Source of the DNA: Nitrospira sp.
GTDB taxonomy: Bacteria > Nitrospirota > Nitrospiria > Nitrospirales > Nitrospiraceae
DNA length: 34,072 nt
NCBI GenBank assembly: GCA_024998645.1
Contig: JACOEJ010000032.1
Span: 1-34,072 of the forward strand
Direction: 5' to 3'
Shown here: positions 15,086 to 23,809 of the stretch, one piece after another
Numbering within the stretch: position 1 is the first letter of the stretch
How the letters are laid out: every line of letters begins with the position of its first letter
Notes under the pieces: model-generated
Told to the model about the DNA's origin: nothing
The model's input: only the letters and a program-made list of their open reading frames with translations
Database searches by the model: none
Position numbers and translations under genes: made by a program

Positions 15086-17329
15086 GTGCTGTTTAACCTG
15101 ACGCAGCGTACCAGGGGATTGGGGATAGGATTTGTCATGGCCGGCCTTGTCGCCCTGGCGACTACGGCGGTCGTCACAGGGGTCGGAGCGGCCAAAGGGC
15201 CCGGGCGATCGGCCGTGGGCGTGACCGCCAGTGAGCCGGACGAGCGACTCGTCTCAAGCTTGATCGTCAAGCCCCGTGCGCCGCTCGGGAGTACACTCGC
15301 CGGCGACCTGGAGGCATTTGATGCCCGGGGGCTTTCCAAAACCGCGACGGTGCCGCTGACGGTGCTGCGGCACCTGTCCGGCGGGGCCCACGTGATCAAG
15401 CTCCAGAAGCCGGTCACGCTTTCCGAAGCGCGTGTCATCGCTGCGCGCCTGACGCACAACAATCCGAATATCGAATATGCGGAGCCGGACCGGGTGCTGC
15501 ATCCGCTCACGACAACCCCCACCGATCCCGGGTATGGGAATCAGTGGAATTTGTTTGCCCCGGCCGATCCCAACAAAGGCGGCGTCAACATGCCGCTTGC
15601 CTGGGATCTGACCAAGGGCAGCGCGGCCATCGTCGTGGCTGTCGTCGACGGGGGGTATCTGCCGCACGTTGACCTCGGGCCGGTCTTGCCCGGCTATGAT
15701 TTTATTACCGATCCCGCGCGGGCCAATGATGGCGATGGCCGAGACGCCGATGCGCAAGACCCGGGCAATTGGGTTGCCGCAAACGAATGTGGGGCGGGCA
15801 CCCCGGCCCGAGACACGGTGTGGCACGGGCTGAATGTGACCGGGACCATTGCCGCGCTCATGAACAATGGTCAAGGGGGCACGGGGGTGGCGCCCAATGT
15901 GCGGATTTTGCCGGTGCGAGTGACAGGTAAGTGCGGGGGGGTGCTCTCGGATATCATTGATGGAATGCGATGGGCGGCCGGCTTTACCGTGGCGGGCGTT
16001 CCGCCGAATCCCAACCCCGCCCACGTGCTGAACATGAGTATCGGCGATCACAGTGCGTGCAGTCCCGCCCTCCAAGCGGCGGTGACGGAATTGGTCAATG
16101 CGGGGAAAGTTCTCGTCGTGGCGACCGGCAATAATGCCGATACTGCCATCGATGAGCCTGCGAACTGTACGGGAGCCATTGCCGTGACGGCGAATGCGAT
16201 TGACGGGGACCTGGCCTCCTACGCGAATGTCAGCGGGCAGGTCGCGATCAGCGCGCCGGGGGGCCTCTGTGGAAAGCTAACGGTGGGGGTCTCCTGCACT
16301 GACTTCGTGTCGGCGAACGGGCCGGGGATCTATGCCATCTATAATAACGGTCTGACCGGCCCTGCCGGCGATAGCTATTTTTCTAGTTCGGGGACCAGCA
16401 GCGCGGCGCCGCATGTGGCTGGAGTCGCTGCGCTCCTGCTATCGGTGAAGTCGACGTTAACGCCGGCGCAAATTAAATCCATCGTGCAATCGTCCGCCCG
16501 CCCGTTTCCCGCGGGCACGTGGTGCGCCACGCCTAGCGGCACGGGGCAATGTGGGGCGGGCATCTTGGATGCGCGGGCGGCCTTGCAGGCGATTCCGGCG
16601 GTGCCGCCGGCCGTCACGATCCCCAACGCGTCGCAAGTGGTGGCGCCGAATATTTCCGTGGCCCTGTCGGGCACGGCGACCGCGGACGTGGGCCGGACGA
16701 TCAGCTCCTATCAATGGACTCAACTCACTGGCGCTTCCGTCGGGACTATCGCCAACAGCGGTCAAGCCACGGCCTCATTTACGGCCCCGGCGACCGGCAC
16801 CTATTCGTTTCGGCTGACGGCGACGGACTCCGGGGGATTGGTGGGCACCGCGACGGCGACGGTGCGCGTGAACTCGCCGCCGGTGCTCACGCCGGTGGGC
16901 GACCAGGCGGTGCTGGTGGGGACGGGCCTGACCTTCACCGTGGGCGCCACGGACGTGGATGGCGACACCCCGATCTTTGTCTCGGTGGCGGTGCCGCCCG
17001 GGGCCAGTTTGAGTGCCGCCGGAGTCTTCAGTTGGCCCACGGCGACGCCCGTGGGGTCCTATCCCCTGACGTACTTTGCCCGTGACAATGATGCCAACAG
17101 TCCGCAACAGACCGTTACGATTTCGGTGCAGAGTGCTGGTGGTGGTTCCCCCCCTCCGGCTCCAGTTGCTGCTGCCAGCAGCGGTGGAGGCGGTGGCTGC
17201 ACTCTGAGTGGTGGTCGTGGTGTAGATGCGATGCTGCCGATGTTGTTTCTTCTTGCTCTTGGTCTCTGGGGCCGACGGTTGAAAAAAGTTCGGTCTGCTC
17301 TGGGTCTAGGCCTGTCCGACCGGAACTAA
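15086..17329 (+). CDS. Secreted subtilisin-family (S8) serine protease with C-terminal sorting tail
   Basis: The 747-residue preproprotein starts at GTG 15086 (AAGGGGGA 5 bases upstream). A signal helix (residues 13-36) precedes an I9-type propeptide (about 56-141, ending YAEPDRVLHPL). The catalytic triad is complete: Asp188 (VVAVVDGG), His247 (VWHGLNVTG) and Ser438 (SSGTSSAAPHVAG), with oxyanion Asn349 (ATGNN). Two beta-sandwich domains follow: PKD/REJ-like (about 515-596) and cadherin/He-PIG-like (597-682). The C-terminus is Gly-rich, then Cys705 (GGGGGCTL), a hydrophobic helix (MLPMLFLLALGLW) and basic residues (GRRLKK), the layout of JDVT-CTERM or related MYXO/Synerg-CTERM tails. The next gene encodes a matching CPBP protease. 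Numerous Cys residues suggest disulfides. Confidence 0.92.
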   Translation: MLFNLTQRTRGLGIGFVMAGLVALATTAVVTGVGAAKGPGRSAVGVTASEPDERLVSSLIVKPRAPLGSTLAGDLEAFDARGLSKTATVPLTVLRHLSGGAHVIKLQKPVTLSEARVIAARLTHNNPNIEYAEPDRVLHPLTTTPTDPGYGNQWNLFAPADPNKGGVNMPLAWDLTKGSAAIVVAVVDGGYLPHVDLGPVLPGYDFITDPARANDGDGRDADAQDPGNWVAANECGAGTPARDTVWHGLNVTGTIAALMNNGQGGTGVAPNVRILPVRVTGKCGGVLSDIIDGMRWAAGFTVAGVPPNPNPAHVLNMSIGDHSACSPALQAAVTELVNAGKVLVVATGNNADTAIDEPANCTGAIAVTANAIDGDLASYANVSGQVAISAPGGLCGKLTVGVSCTDFVSANGPGIYAIYNNGLTGPAGDSYFSSSGTSSAAPHVAGVAALLLSVKSTLTPAQIKSIVQSSARPFPAGTWCATPSGTGQCGAGILDARAALQAIPAVPPAVTIPNASQVVAPNISVALSGTATADVGRTISSYQWTQLTGASVGTIANSGQATASFTAPATGTYSFRLTATDSGGLVGTATATVRVNSPPVLTPVGDQAVLVGTGLTFTVGATDVDGDTPIFVSVAVPPGASLSAAGVFSWPTATPVGSYPLTYFARDNDANSPQQTVTISVQSAGGGSPPPAPVAAASSGGGGGCTLSGGRGVDAMLPMLFLLALGLWGRRLKKVRSALGLGLSDRN

Positions 17330-17405
17330 GTCTTCAGGTGTAGGTTCCCCTCGCTCAGGCAAATGGGGGACCGCACTTGTCCCAGCCGTGGAAGGTGCCC
17401 CAGTT

Positions 17406-17882
17406 GTGATCAAACTACTCGGGCTCGATCAGTGTCCGCCATTCTATCGTGATCGTGTTTTCCTGCTCGCGGCGGCGGGAGGACCGATGTTTTGGGTGGC
17501 CGTGGCTCTGACAACATCGCTGGCTCCAATCCCGTGGGCTCGTATCTGGTCTCTATCGTTTCTGGTTGCCGCTGTCCTGTTGCCGGTCATTGAAGAGGTA
17601 TGCTTTCGAGGGCTGATTCAAGGGGAGTTTATTCAATGCTCCTGGGGCCGGCGCGCCATTCATGGAGTGACCCTTGCGAACTGCGCGACGTCAGTGCTTT
17701 TCATGGCAGGACACTGGTTGACACATCCGCCTCTATGGGCACTGTCGGTTATCGTTCCATCAATAATCTTCGGGTTAGTGCGTGATCGGCTGCAGAGCAC
17801 CTACCCCGCTATTGCGCTGCATTGTTTCTACAATAGCGGATACTTCCTCTTTGCGGGAGGGGGCAGGATAATATCAGGGTAG
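17406..17882 (+). CDS. CPBP-family glutamic intramembrane protease, probably the sorting enzyme for the adjacent protease
   Basis: About 158 residues with four to five membrane helices and all three conserved CPBP (Abi/CAAX-type) motifs: EEVCFRG (EExxxR), FMAGHWLTH (FxxxH) and LHCFYNSGYF (HxxxN). Short members of this family, MrtJ/MrtS/MrtX types, are paired with Cys-containing C-terminal tails like the one on the upstream protease. The gene lies 76 bases after that protease on the same strand, and no other substrate is visible. The start is uncertain: GTG 17406 has GGAAGG 10 bases upstream, while GTG 17388 lacks a site. MrtJ is the nearest assignment, by position and tail layout rather than by a model hit. 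Confidence 0.8.
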   Translation: MIKLLGLDQCPPFYRDRVFLLAAAGGPMFWVAVALTTSLAPIPWARIWSLSFLVAAVLLPVIEEVCFRGLIQGEFIQCSWGRRAIHGVTLANCATSVLFMAGHWLTHPPLWALSVIVPSIIFGLVRDRLQSTYPAIALHCFYNSGYFLFAGGGRIISG

Positions 17883-18749
17883 CCGAGGTTGTGATCTACG
17901 GTCCGTTAGAAGGGTGTTCTGCCTACGATACAGCACTTCTGCCAAGCCGGCTGAATAGTCTTGGCGCTGAGCCGCACACTGAGAATATGGATCTGGCTAT
18001 AGGCCGTCAGCCGCTTCAGGTCTGTCGGTGTCCGGAGGGGCCGCTGTCAGGTATCCGCATATAGCGACACGGCAATTGGATGGGAAACGTGTCGTGGCAT
18101 CGTTGGATCATCCGAAACCTCACGCCGCCGCTTCGCGCAAAGAATCACGCTTCCGTGTCACGTGAGCCAATCCACATCGAAGTAAGCGTGCCCTTCATCG
18201 CTGGATCGCTCGTTCTCCACAACGGCCTGCTAGGAGCCTGGCCACTCTGATCCCTAACTCCGCGACGATTTGGCGTGGTCTCACGCCATGGGCATCAAGC
18301 CTTGTTATGGCGGGACACCTGGACATCGCTGAAAATCTTCGCCTCTCCGTCGTGGCACTCTCCTGCCCAGTATGAATCGTACGTAATGTGTCCGTAAAAG
18401 CGAGACAGGCATCCCAATGCTTCTGAATTCGAACTGGCAGGCTATGAATCAGGTGTCTCAGAGCGGTTATCTTGTGGTCCTCTCTTCCAAGCCCCTAAAA
18501 TGTATCTGCCTCGGAGGCGCTCATGCCGTTCCTGATTCATTCCTAGCATCAAGGTTGTCTGGCCCTGTAAGTTGCCATATTAGTCGTGTTGAGGCTTATA
18601 TTCTCAGTCGGGTGAATTCGCCAACAGATTGGGTTTAAGGAATGGGGGAGGCGACGAATCTTTTACCAATCTAATGTTGATTCTGGCGGACTCTGCCGCT
18701 AGCCGAGGTCGCTGGGCTGTAAAATGCTAACGATAGGGAGCGTAAAATA
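17883..18749. other. Long intergenic stretch with possible coding traces only
   Basis: No intact gene is supported in these 867 bases. On the minus strand near 18160-18310, two short open pieces in different frames (LDAHGVRPRQIVAELGI; then ENERSSDEGHAYFDVDWLT ending at a TGA 18160-18158) look protein-like and may be remnants of a decayed gene. The plus frame 18417-18638 has no ribosome-binding site or recognisable pattern. Confidence 0.35.
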
Positions 18750-20210
18750 GTGGTGCCGCCCAGTGATGGTTCTCCTCAACATCCGCAGCCGATACAGGCA
18801 ACAGCCGTTATCGCGTTGATCGTGTATAGCATGGCGATGTGCGCCGTATTACTCCTGATCGAGCTATATCGTTGGGAACCCCGATTTTCGTTGGGGCAGT
18901 TTCTCGTCGGTTCGAGTGGAATCTTATGTGGGGCCTCGGCATTCGGGCTCATCGTGACAGCCAGTCTCTTCGTCCGCTTTTTTTCTGGCCCACAACGGTA
19001 CGATAGAGCGAGAGTGTATGCCGCGATCATGAGCATCCTGATCGTCGTATCAGCCGGAGTTCTCAGCGAAGCGGCGCTTCGCATCGCTGCCGTCGAGAAG
19101 CATAACCGATTGTTTGTCGGGAATGTTCACCTGCTTCCCCGCCAGTGGCGAGACTATGCTGAGAAGCAGCAGAGGGTACTTGTCTCTCGCAAATCGGCCA
19201 ACCCGTATTTTGTGGATGATGATACGTTGGGGTGGACCGTTGGATCCAACCGAAAAAGCATCAATGGGTTATATGAGAGCAGCGCCGAAGGATTGCGGAG
19301 CGCCACGCAGGGTGAAGCCATGCGCGATGGGCTTGGCGATTGTCGGGTCGCCTTAGTCGGCGATTCCTTTACGTTTGGTAACGACGTGCGGTTTGCCGAT
19401 ACGTGGGGCTATCGGCTGGAGCAACGGCTTCCCGACGGGTGCCGAGTGCTGAATTTCGGTGTCAGCGGTTTTGGGATCGACCAGATGTATCTTCGGTATA
19501 TGAGAGATGTGCCTTCGTGGAAGCCCACTCTAGTGGTTCTCTCCTTCATCAACCACGACCTCTTCCGAGCAATGGGCTCCTCCGGATTTCTCCTGTTCGA
19601 CGAAAATGAGTTTCCCTTTATCAAGCCTCGATTCGTTCTTGATCGGGGAGGCCGTCTCGATATTGTGAATCGCCCCCTGCCGAAGGCAGAGGATATATTC
19701 AAGCTTCGCTACATTCACGAGGTGCCATTCATCGAATACGACCGGGCGTACATTCCTGCTGAATGGGATCGGCCAATGTGGTGGTTTATGCACCGTTCTT
19801 ACCTGGCACGGTTTCTGACGTCGTTATTTCCTTTGCAAGCAGAAGGTCGGCGATATGTGTCAGATGAGGAAATGCGGGCATTGAATCAAGCGCTCCTGAA
19901 GGCCTTCGTTGCTGCAGTGCGTCAGGATGGAGGCACTCCTGTGCTCGTGTACCTTCCGAGTGGTAAGGAGGAAATAACCAAGCTGCCTGCACGGATTCCC
20001 GATGGACTCAAAATTCTCAATCGCGCAAATCTGGAGCACGTGGATCTGACAGGGTGCCTCGAAACGGTTTCAGAGTCTGATCGGTTCGTTCCCTCTGGGG
20101 CCACAGGAGAGGGTGGACACTACACTCCCCGTGCGAATGCGGCCATAGCTGCATGTTTGGCTCCGACCGTGCTGGACCGGCTGAGGCTGGCATTGGCGCG
20201 GCAGCCATGA
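18750..20210 (+). CDS. Membrane-anchored SGNH/GDSL-hydrolase-like protein
   Basis: The 486-residue protein has three predicted N-terminal membrane helices (about residues 16-40, 50-75, 88-112), then a large SGNH-like domain. Block I is VALVGDSFTFGNDV (nucleophile Ser), block II FGVSGFGIDQ (Gly), block III VVLSFINHDL (Asn), and block V GGHYTPRANAAIA (His). The family includes acyl-transferases and esterases acting on polysaccharides or lipids, usually with the hydrolase domain outside the membrane. The substrate is unknown. Start at GTG 18750 with GGGAG 9 bases upstream. It stands alone, with the tRNA-Arg gene convergent at its 3' side. Confidence 0.8.
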   Translation: MVPPSDGSPQHPQPIQATAVIALIVYSMAMCAVLLLIELYRWEPRFSLGQFLVGSSGILCGASAFGLIVTASLFVRFFSGPQRYDRARVYAAIMSILIVVSAGVLSEAALRIAAVEKHNRLFVGNVHLLPRQWRDYAEKQQRVLVSRKSANPYFVDDDTLGWTVGSNRKSINGLYESSAEGLRSATQGEAMRDGLGDCRVALVGDSFTFGNDVRFADTWGYRLEQRLPDGCRVLNFGVSGFGIDQMYLRYMRDVPSWKPTLVVLSFINHDLFRAMGSSGFLLFDENEFPFIKPRFVLDRGGRLDIVNRPLPKAEDIFKLRYIHEVPFIEYDRAYIPAEWDRPMWWFMHRSYLARFLTSLFPLQAEGRRYVSDEEMRALNQALLKAFVAAVRQDGGTPVLVYLPSGKEEITKLPARIPDGLKILNRANLEHVDLTGCLETVSESDRFVPSGATGEGGHYTPRANAAIAACLAPTVLDRLRLALARQP

Positions 20211-20307
20211 CATCCGATTGCCTATCTGGATTGTATCGTGCATCGTAATCCTGTGTGCATTCGAAGGTGTCGTCGATCCTGATAGGCTTGTGTAGTGATG
20301 CGCGGTG

Positions 20308-20384
20308 TGGTGCCCCCGATACGAATTGAACGTACGACCTTCGGTTTAGGAAACCGCTGCTCTATCCAACTGAGCTACGGGGGC
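20308..20384 (-). tRNA. tRNA-Arg (anticodon CCT)
   Basis: On the minus strand the sequence folds as a complete 77-base tRNA with encoded CCA. The acceptor stem is GCCCCCG/CGGGGGC, the D arm GCTC-AGTTGGATA-GAGC, the anticodon loop TTCCTAA (anticodon CCT, reads AGG) and the T arm GTACG-TTCAATT-CGTAT. The top pair of the anticodon stem is G-A (27-43) rather than the usual G-C, and the first T-stem pair is a G-T wobble. Confidence 0.93.
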
Positions 20385-20462
20385 ATGGCGTGAATCTAGC
20401 GCACTTATGAAAGGGGTGCAAGCGAAGGCTGTCGGGTATTTGTCATTGCGATACGCTGCTGG

Positions 20463-21872
20463 TTATTCATCAATGGTGATTGTGGAGAGATCGTACCAGC
20501 CATCCGCACGTTTGCCTTCGATCGCGAGTTCGACGAGCGCTGATCCGCCTGTTTCATGGAGTACGGCGACATCCAGCCGATAGATCCCTGACGCGATCTG
20601 GGCAGGGATTCTCAGGGTATCCTCAATCTGGTAGCGTGTGCCAGGAAGCCATTGCTTCACGTCAGCGTGGCTGATCCACTGGGCGACGACGTCATCGGTC
20701 GCATTTCTCAGTCGGAACGCGAGCGGCCAGGACCGGTAGACAGGCGCCACGCCGATGTTTTCCCATTCGGTCTGAAGTGTCCAGGTCGGACCAACCCTGA
20801 CTTCCGCCGGGTGGCTGGCGGTCCGCAGCACCAGCCGATACCCGATCTTTTTGAGGAACTCATTCACTTTGGACCGCCAGCGGGCCGGCACCGGAGAGGA
20901 CTTCGCGTTCAGGACAGAGACGTGCCAGTCCAGCCCTTGTTGCAGAATACGATCGATGTCGAAGCCTTTGTCTTCCCAATCCTGCATAACGCCGCAGACT
21001 TCAAGCTGTACTGGGCCGCGTGTCCATGCGGCGGCGATCACAGGGTCCTGGAGCACAGGTGCATAGGCCTGCTCCATATGGTTCCAGTCCGGGCCAAAGT
21101 ATCCATAGTCGCCGAAGCAGTCTCCCCGCCAGCCAGCCCCGCGCTCGACGGCATACAGGAGTTGCCCGCCATGTAACATGACTAAAGGGACCTGCGGAAA
21201 ATATTTGAAATACCAGTCGGTGATCGTGATCTGGACGTCTTCGGTGGGAAAGTATTGCTGGCACTGCCGCTCTACGCCGTAGCAACAAGCCGTATTCCAC
21301 TCACCCCAGCATCCGATCGATCCGATGTCCACATGATCGATGTCCGGCGATCGTCCGTAGCGCGCGCCCAAGGCCTTGATGAGCTTTTCGTGATAGTCGA
21401 GAAAGATCGGGTTGTTGAAATCGGGAAAGTGGCCACCGCCCACCGCGATCGAGGGGACGCCTTTTGCCAGCAGCCAGGCCGGAGAACCGGAACGATACTC
21501 GGACATGATGCGGAATGCCAGCCGTTCCCCTTTGGCTTTGGCCTGCTCAATGGTGCGATCAATCAGATCGAACGCGTACTGGCCTTCCGTCGGTTCGAGG
21601 TCGGCCCAGGACCAGCGGAAGTAGGCCACGGTCGAGCGCGGATAGGTGCCGGGCGCAGGCGGGTGGTCGAATCCAAAGTGGAAATCGGCGAAGCCCATTC
21701 CAGGGTTATAGAGGACGTCTGTGATTTCCCGGGGATGGAGGGTTACCCTTTGCATGGGCTTCGCCATGCGGGAGAGGTCCGCTGTCTGGTTCTCGGAAGG
21801 CGCGACGCATGATGTGCTGGTTATCAGGAGGGCTGCCAGTATGAGGGGCAGCGTAAGGCGCATCTGATTCAT
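20463..21872 (-). CDS. DUF4832-like lipoprotein with glycoside-hydrolase-like barrel
   Basis: A 469-residue product with a lipoprotein signal (MNQMRLTLPLILAALLITST, then SC: Cys22). The body starts with VLYNPGMGFADFHFGF and TVAYFRWSWADLEPTEGQYA, the opening of beta-galactosidase-like (GH42-type) barrels used by DUF4832 proteins, with DHVDIGSIGCWGEW at a strand end where an acidic residue would act. The C-terminal 110 residues form a beta-sandwich (TWTLQTEWENIGVAPVYRSW), as in the DUF4832 C-terminal domain. It probably acts on or binds carbohydrate at the outer membrane; this is inference. Start at ATG 21872, with ATG 21863 as an alternative. Confidence 0.75.
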   Translation of the reverse strand: MNQMRLTLPLILAALLITSTSCVAPSENQTADLSRMAKPMQRVTLHPREITDVLYNPGMGFADFHFGFDHPPAPGTYPRSTVAYFRWSWADLEPTEGQYAFDLIDRTIEQAKAKGERLAFRIMSEYRSGSPAWLLAKGVPSIAVGGGHFPDFNNPIFLDYHEKLIKALGARYGRSPDIDHVDIGSIGCWGEWNTACCYGVERQCQQYFPTEDVQITITDWYFKYFPQVPLVMLHGGQLLYAVERGAGWRGDCFGDYGYFGPDWNHMEQAYAPVLQDPVIAAAWTRGPVQLEVCGVMQDWEDKGFDIDRILQQGLDWHVSVLNAKSSPVPARWRSKVNEFLKKIGYRLVLRTASHPAEVRVGPTWTLQTEWENIGVAPVYRSWPLAFRLRNATDDVVAQWISHADVKQWLPGTRYQIEDTLRIPAQIASGIYRLDVAVLHETGGSALVELAIEGKRADGWYDLSTITIDE

Positions 21873-22191
21873 CAGTTCACCGGTTCCTCATCTGCAGACA
21901 AATCCTTCTTTGGTGCCGGGCTCGGCATGGACAAGTGTACCGATACGGTACCTGAGCCTTCTGCCAGGCTCAAGTCTCTCCTTCCTATCATGTCTGCTGT
22001 AAAGCCGTCCGGCGCGGATATGGCTATGGATACATGGATACTATGAGAAATGGAGGGGGGAGATTTCTAATGCATCCAATACCGGTTGGCGAGTGCAGAT
22101 TCGGCGTAGGCGACTATCAGCGTGTCTTTGGTGACGTAGGCCAGCCTTAACATTCACTGGCTGGACCTATGTGACGGGTGGTCCGTGGATA
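21873..22191. other. Intergenic stretch, short palindromes only
   Basis: No gene is supported. Two dyads are visible: GTACCG-ATA-CGGTAC (21937-21951) and TGAGCC-N8-GGCTCA (21953-21972), neither followed by a T tract on either strand. A CCAGCC/GGCTGG pair near 22140-22166 lies just past the minus-strand TPR-peptidase gene and might weakly terminate it. Confidence 0.4.
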
Positions 22192-23769
22192 TCACAGACT
22201 TCCTGGATTAGGTTGATTCATGGCCTGTTCCCACTGCTTTCTGAATTGTTCATATGACACGGACAGTTTCTGTTGCATTGCTGCGTCGAGCGAAAGCCCG
22301 GCTTGCAGCAGCTGTATGACCTGCTGGATTCCATGTAAGCCATAACTATCCACCAGTAGTTGCGTGGCGGCTCGTGCTTCGAGATAGGCCTTGGGCACCG
22401 CATTGGCCAAGAGTGGCTTCCAATCTCCTTGCAATGAGGTGAGGGGGATGAGCGCTGAAGCTTTGTGCTCGGCTTCTTCCAGATTTGGCCAGGGATCTTC
22501 TGCAAGTTGGAGGGCGAGACCTTCAACGATCCAGTGGGGAACTTTTGCGGGGGTTCCTTTTGCCTGCTCGAAGAGCAGGGCGTGGACACATTCATGACGG
22601 GCGATACGGCTGAAAAGGGCCAAGTCTTCTAGTGCACCTTGCGTGGGAAGATGGATGGTTCCCGAAGTGTGGTCAAAAAGCGAATCAGCCCATACGGGAG
22701 AGTCTGCTGGGCCCGTGAATTTGTGGTTGGTGTGCAGGACGACGGAGATGGGTTTCGACGGAACGCGTCCAAGCTCTTGAGACAATTCGTCGTGGGCGTA
22801 CTCCAGAATCGCGCGCATTCTGGTCCAGGAGGCCTGATCTGGTGGCCCGTCGAACTGGACGGTGAAATGTGCGCGGTCTGATTGAGTAGGGGCAGGCGGT
22901 GGTGCCTGCGGGCTTGTCATCTTGAATGTGTCTGCTTGGCGAGCGGGTTCAAGCGTTGATACCGGATGTTCCGTCGACTGCGGTTTGGGTGACGGTGTAA
23001 TGGGTGCAGGTGTGGGCTGAGGGGGCCGGGCATCCTCTTTCATCGCAGTGCGTACAGGTTCTATGGCTTCGAGTTTGGCGGTCAGTCTTTGCAAGTACGA
23101 GTGATGATTGGGGTCACGCTCTGCCCGGGAGCGCGCCTGATCTATCTGCGCCGCAGCCGGGTCAGCTTGTCCTGTAGCAATCAGGAGATCGGCCAATGCG
23201 AGATGCGGGAACGGGTCCTGTGGTGCGAGGCGAATGACTGTTTCTAGAAACTGTGGTGTCATCGCGGGATCGCGGAGTTCCCAATAGGCCTGCGTGAGGT
23301 TGAGATGCGCGACGGAGTTCTTCGAGTCCCAGAGCACTGATTGCTTGAAGGCCTTCACGGACAGCGAAGTCCCGCCGAACTTTTCCTGTTGGATGCCGAG
23401 ATTGTTCCAGAGGCCTGCGATGTAGTGGCGTGAGGAGGCATTTGCAACGGATTTTAGCGACTGCTGTTTCAGTCGCCGTTCAACCTCGGTGTAATTACCC
23501 CGGTCGAGCTCTTCACGGATGGCTCCCAACGCCTGGTTTGGAGGCGATCCTAAATCCACGAGCCGTGATGGCGGGACATCCCATTGGCGATGCTCTTGGA
23601 ATTCGGGTAGAACAAATGGCGCCGACGGAGGGGTGGGCTCGATCGCCGAGAGCTGCGGCACAACGGGAGTGAAATAGGTCGGTTTCAACCACACCTGATA
23701 CCCGAGAAAAAGGATAAGCCCAAGGGCGAGCAGTTTCAGCGTGGATGAGATGTCGCGGCGGTACTTCAT
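22192..23769 (-). CDS. Membrane-anchored TPR protein with peptidase-MA-like zinc-protease domain
   Basis: The 525-residue protein has one N-terminal anchor (LKLLALGLILFLGYQVWL) and a periplasmic body. Residues about 80-230 are TPR-like helices (SVLWDSKNSVAHLNLTQAYW, then APQDPFPHLALADLLIATGQ). A Pro-rich linker follows (about 245-300). The C-terminal 220 residues resemble peptidase-MA-like proteins: HFTVQFDGP, then the zinc motif HECVH in IARHECVHALLFE, then WIVEGLA supplying a third ligand. Start at ATG 23769 with GGGAG 7 bases upstream. It is the last gene of the minus-strand cytochrome operon, 40 bases after the 27-haem cytochrome, so it may mature, degrade or assemble the cytochrome. Confidence 0.82.
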   Translation of the reverse strand: MKYRRDISSTLKLLALGLILFLGYQVWLKPTYFTPVVPQLSAIEPTPPSAPFVLPEFQEHRQWDVPPSRLVDLGSPPNQALGAIREELDRGNYTEVERRLKQQSLKSVANASSRHYIAGLWNNLGIQQEKFGGTSLSVKAFKQSVLWDSKNSVAHLNLTQAYWELRDPAMTPQFLETVIRLAPQDPFPHLALADLLIATGQADPAAAQIDQARSRAERDPNHHSYLQRLTAKLEAIEPVRTAMKEDARPPQPTPAPITPSPKPQSTEHPVSTLEPARQADTFKMTSPQAPPPAPTQSDRAHFTVQFDGPPDQASWTRMRAILEYAHDELSQELGRVPSKPISVVLHTNHKFTGPADSPVWADSLFDHTSGTIHLPTQGALEDLALFSRIARHECVHALLFEQAKGTPAKVPHWIVEGLALQLAEDPWPNLEEAEHKASALIPLTSLQGDWKPLLANAVPKAYLEARAATQLLVDSYGLHGIQQVIQLLQAGLSLDAAMQQKLSVSYEQFRKQWEQAMNQPNPGSL

Positions 23770-23809
23770 GTCATGGCTCCCGTCCCAAGATCAGCCTCAG
23801 TTGGTGCAG

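Noticed and set aside
18417..18638. 73-codon plus-strand frame
   Set aside because: No ribosome-binding site and no recognisable pattern; lies in a stretch that looks decayed.
17883..20384. Genomic island inserted at tRNA-Arg
   Set aside because: No integrase and no repeat of the tRNA 3' end were seen; the tRNA is intact.
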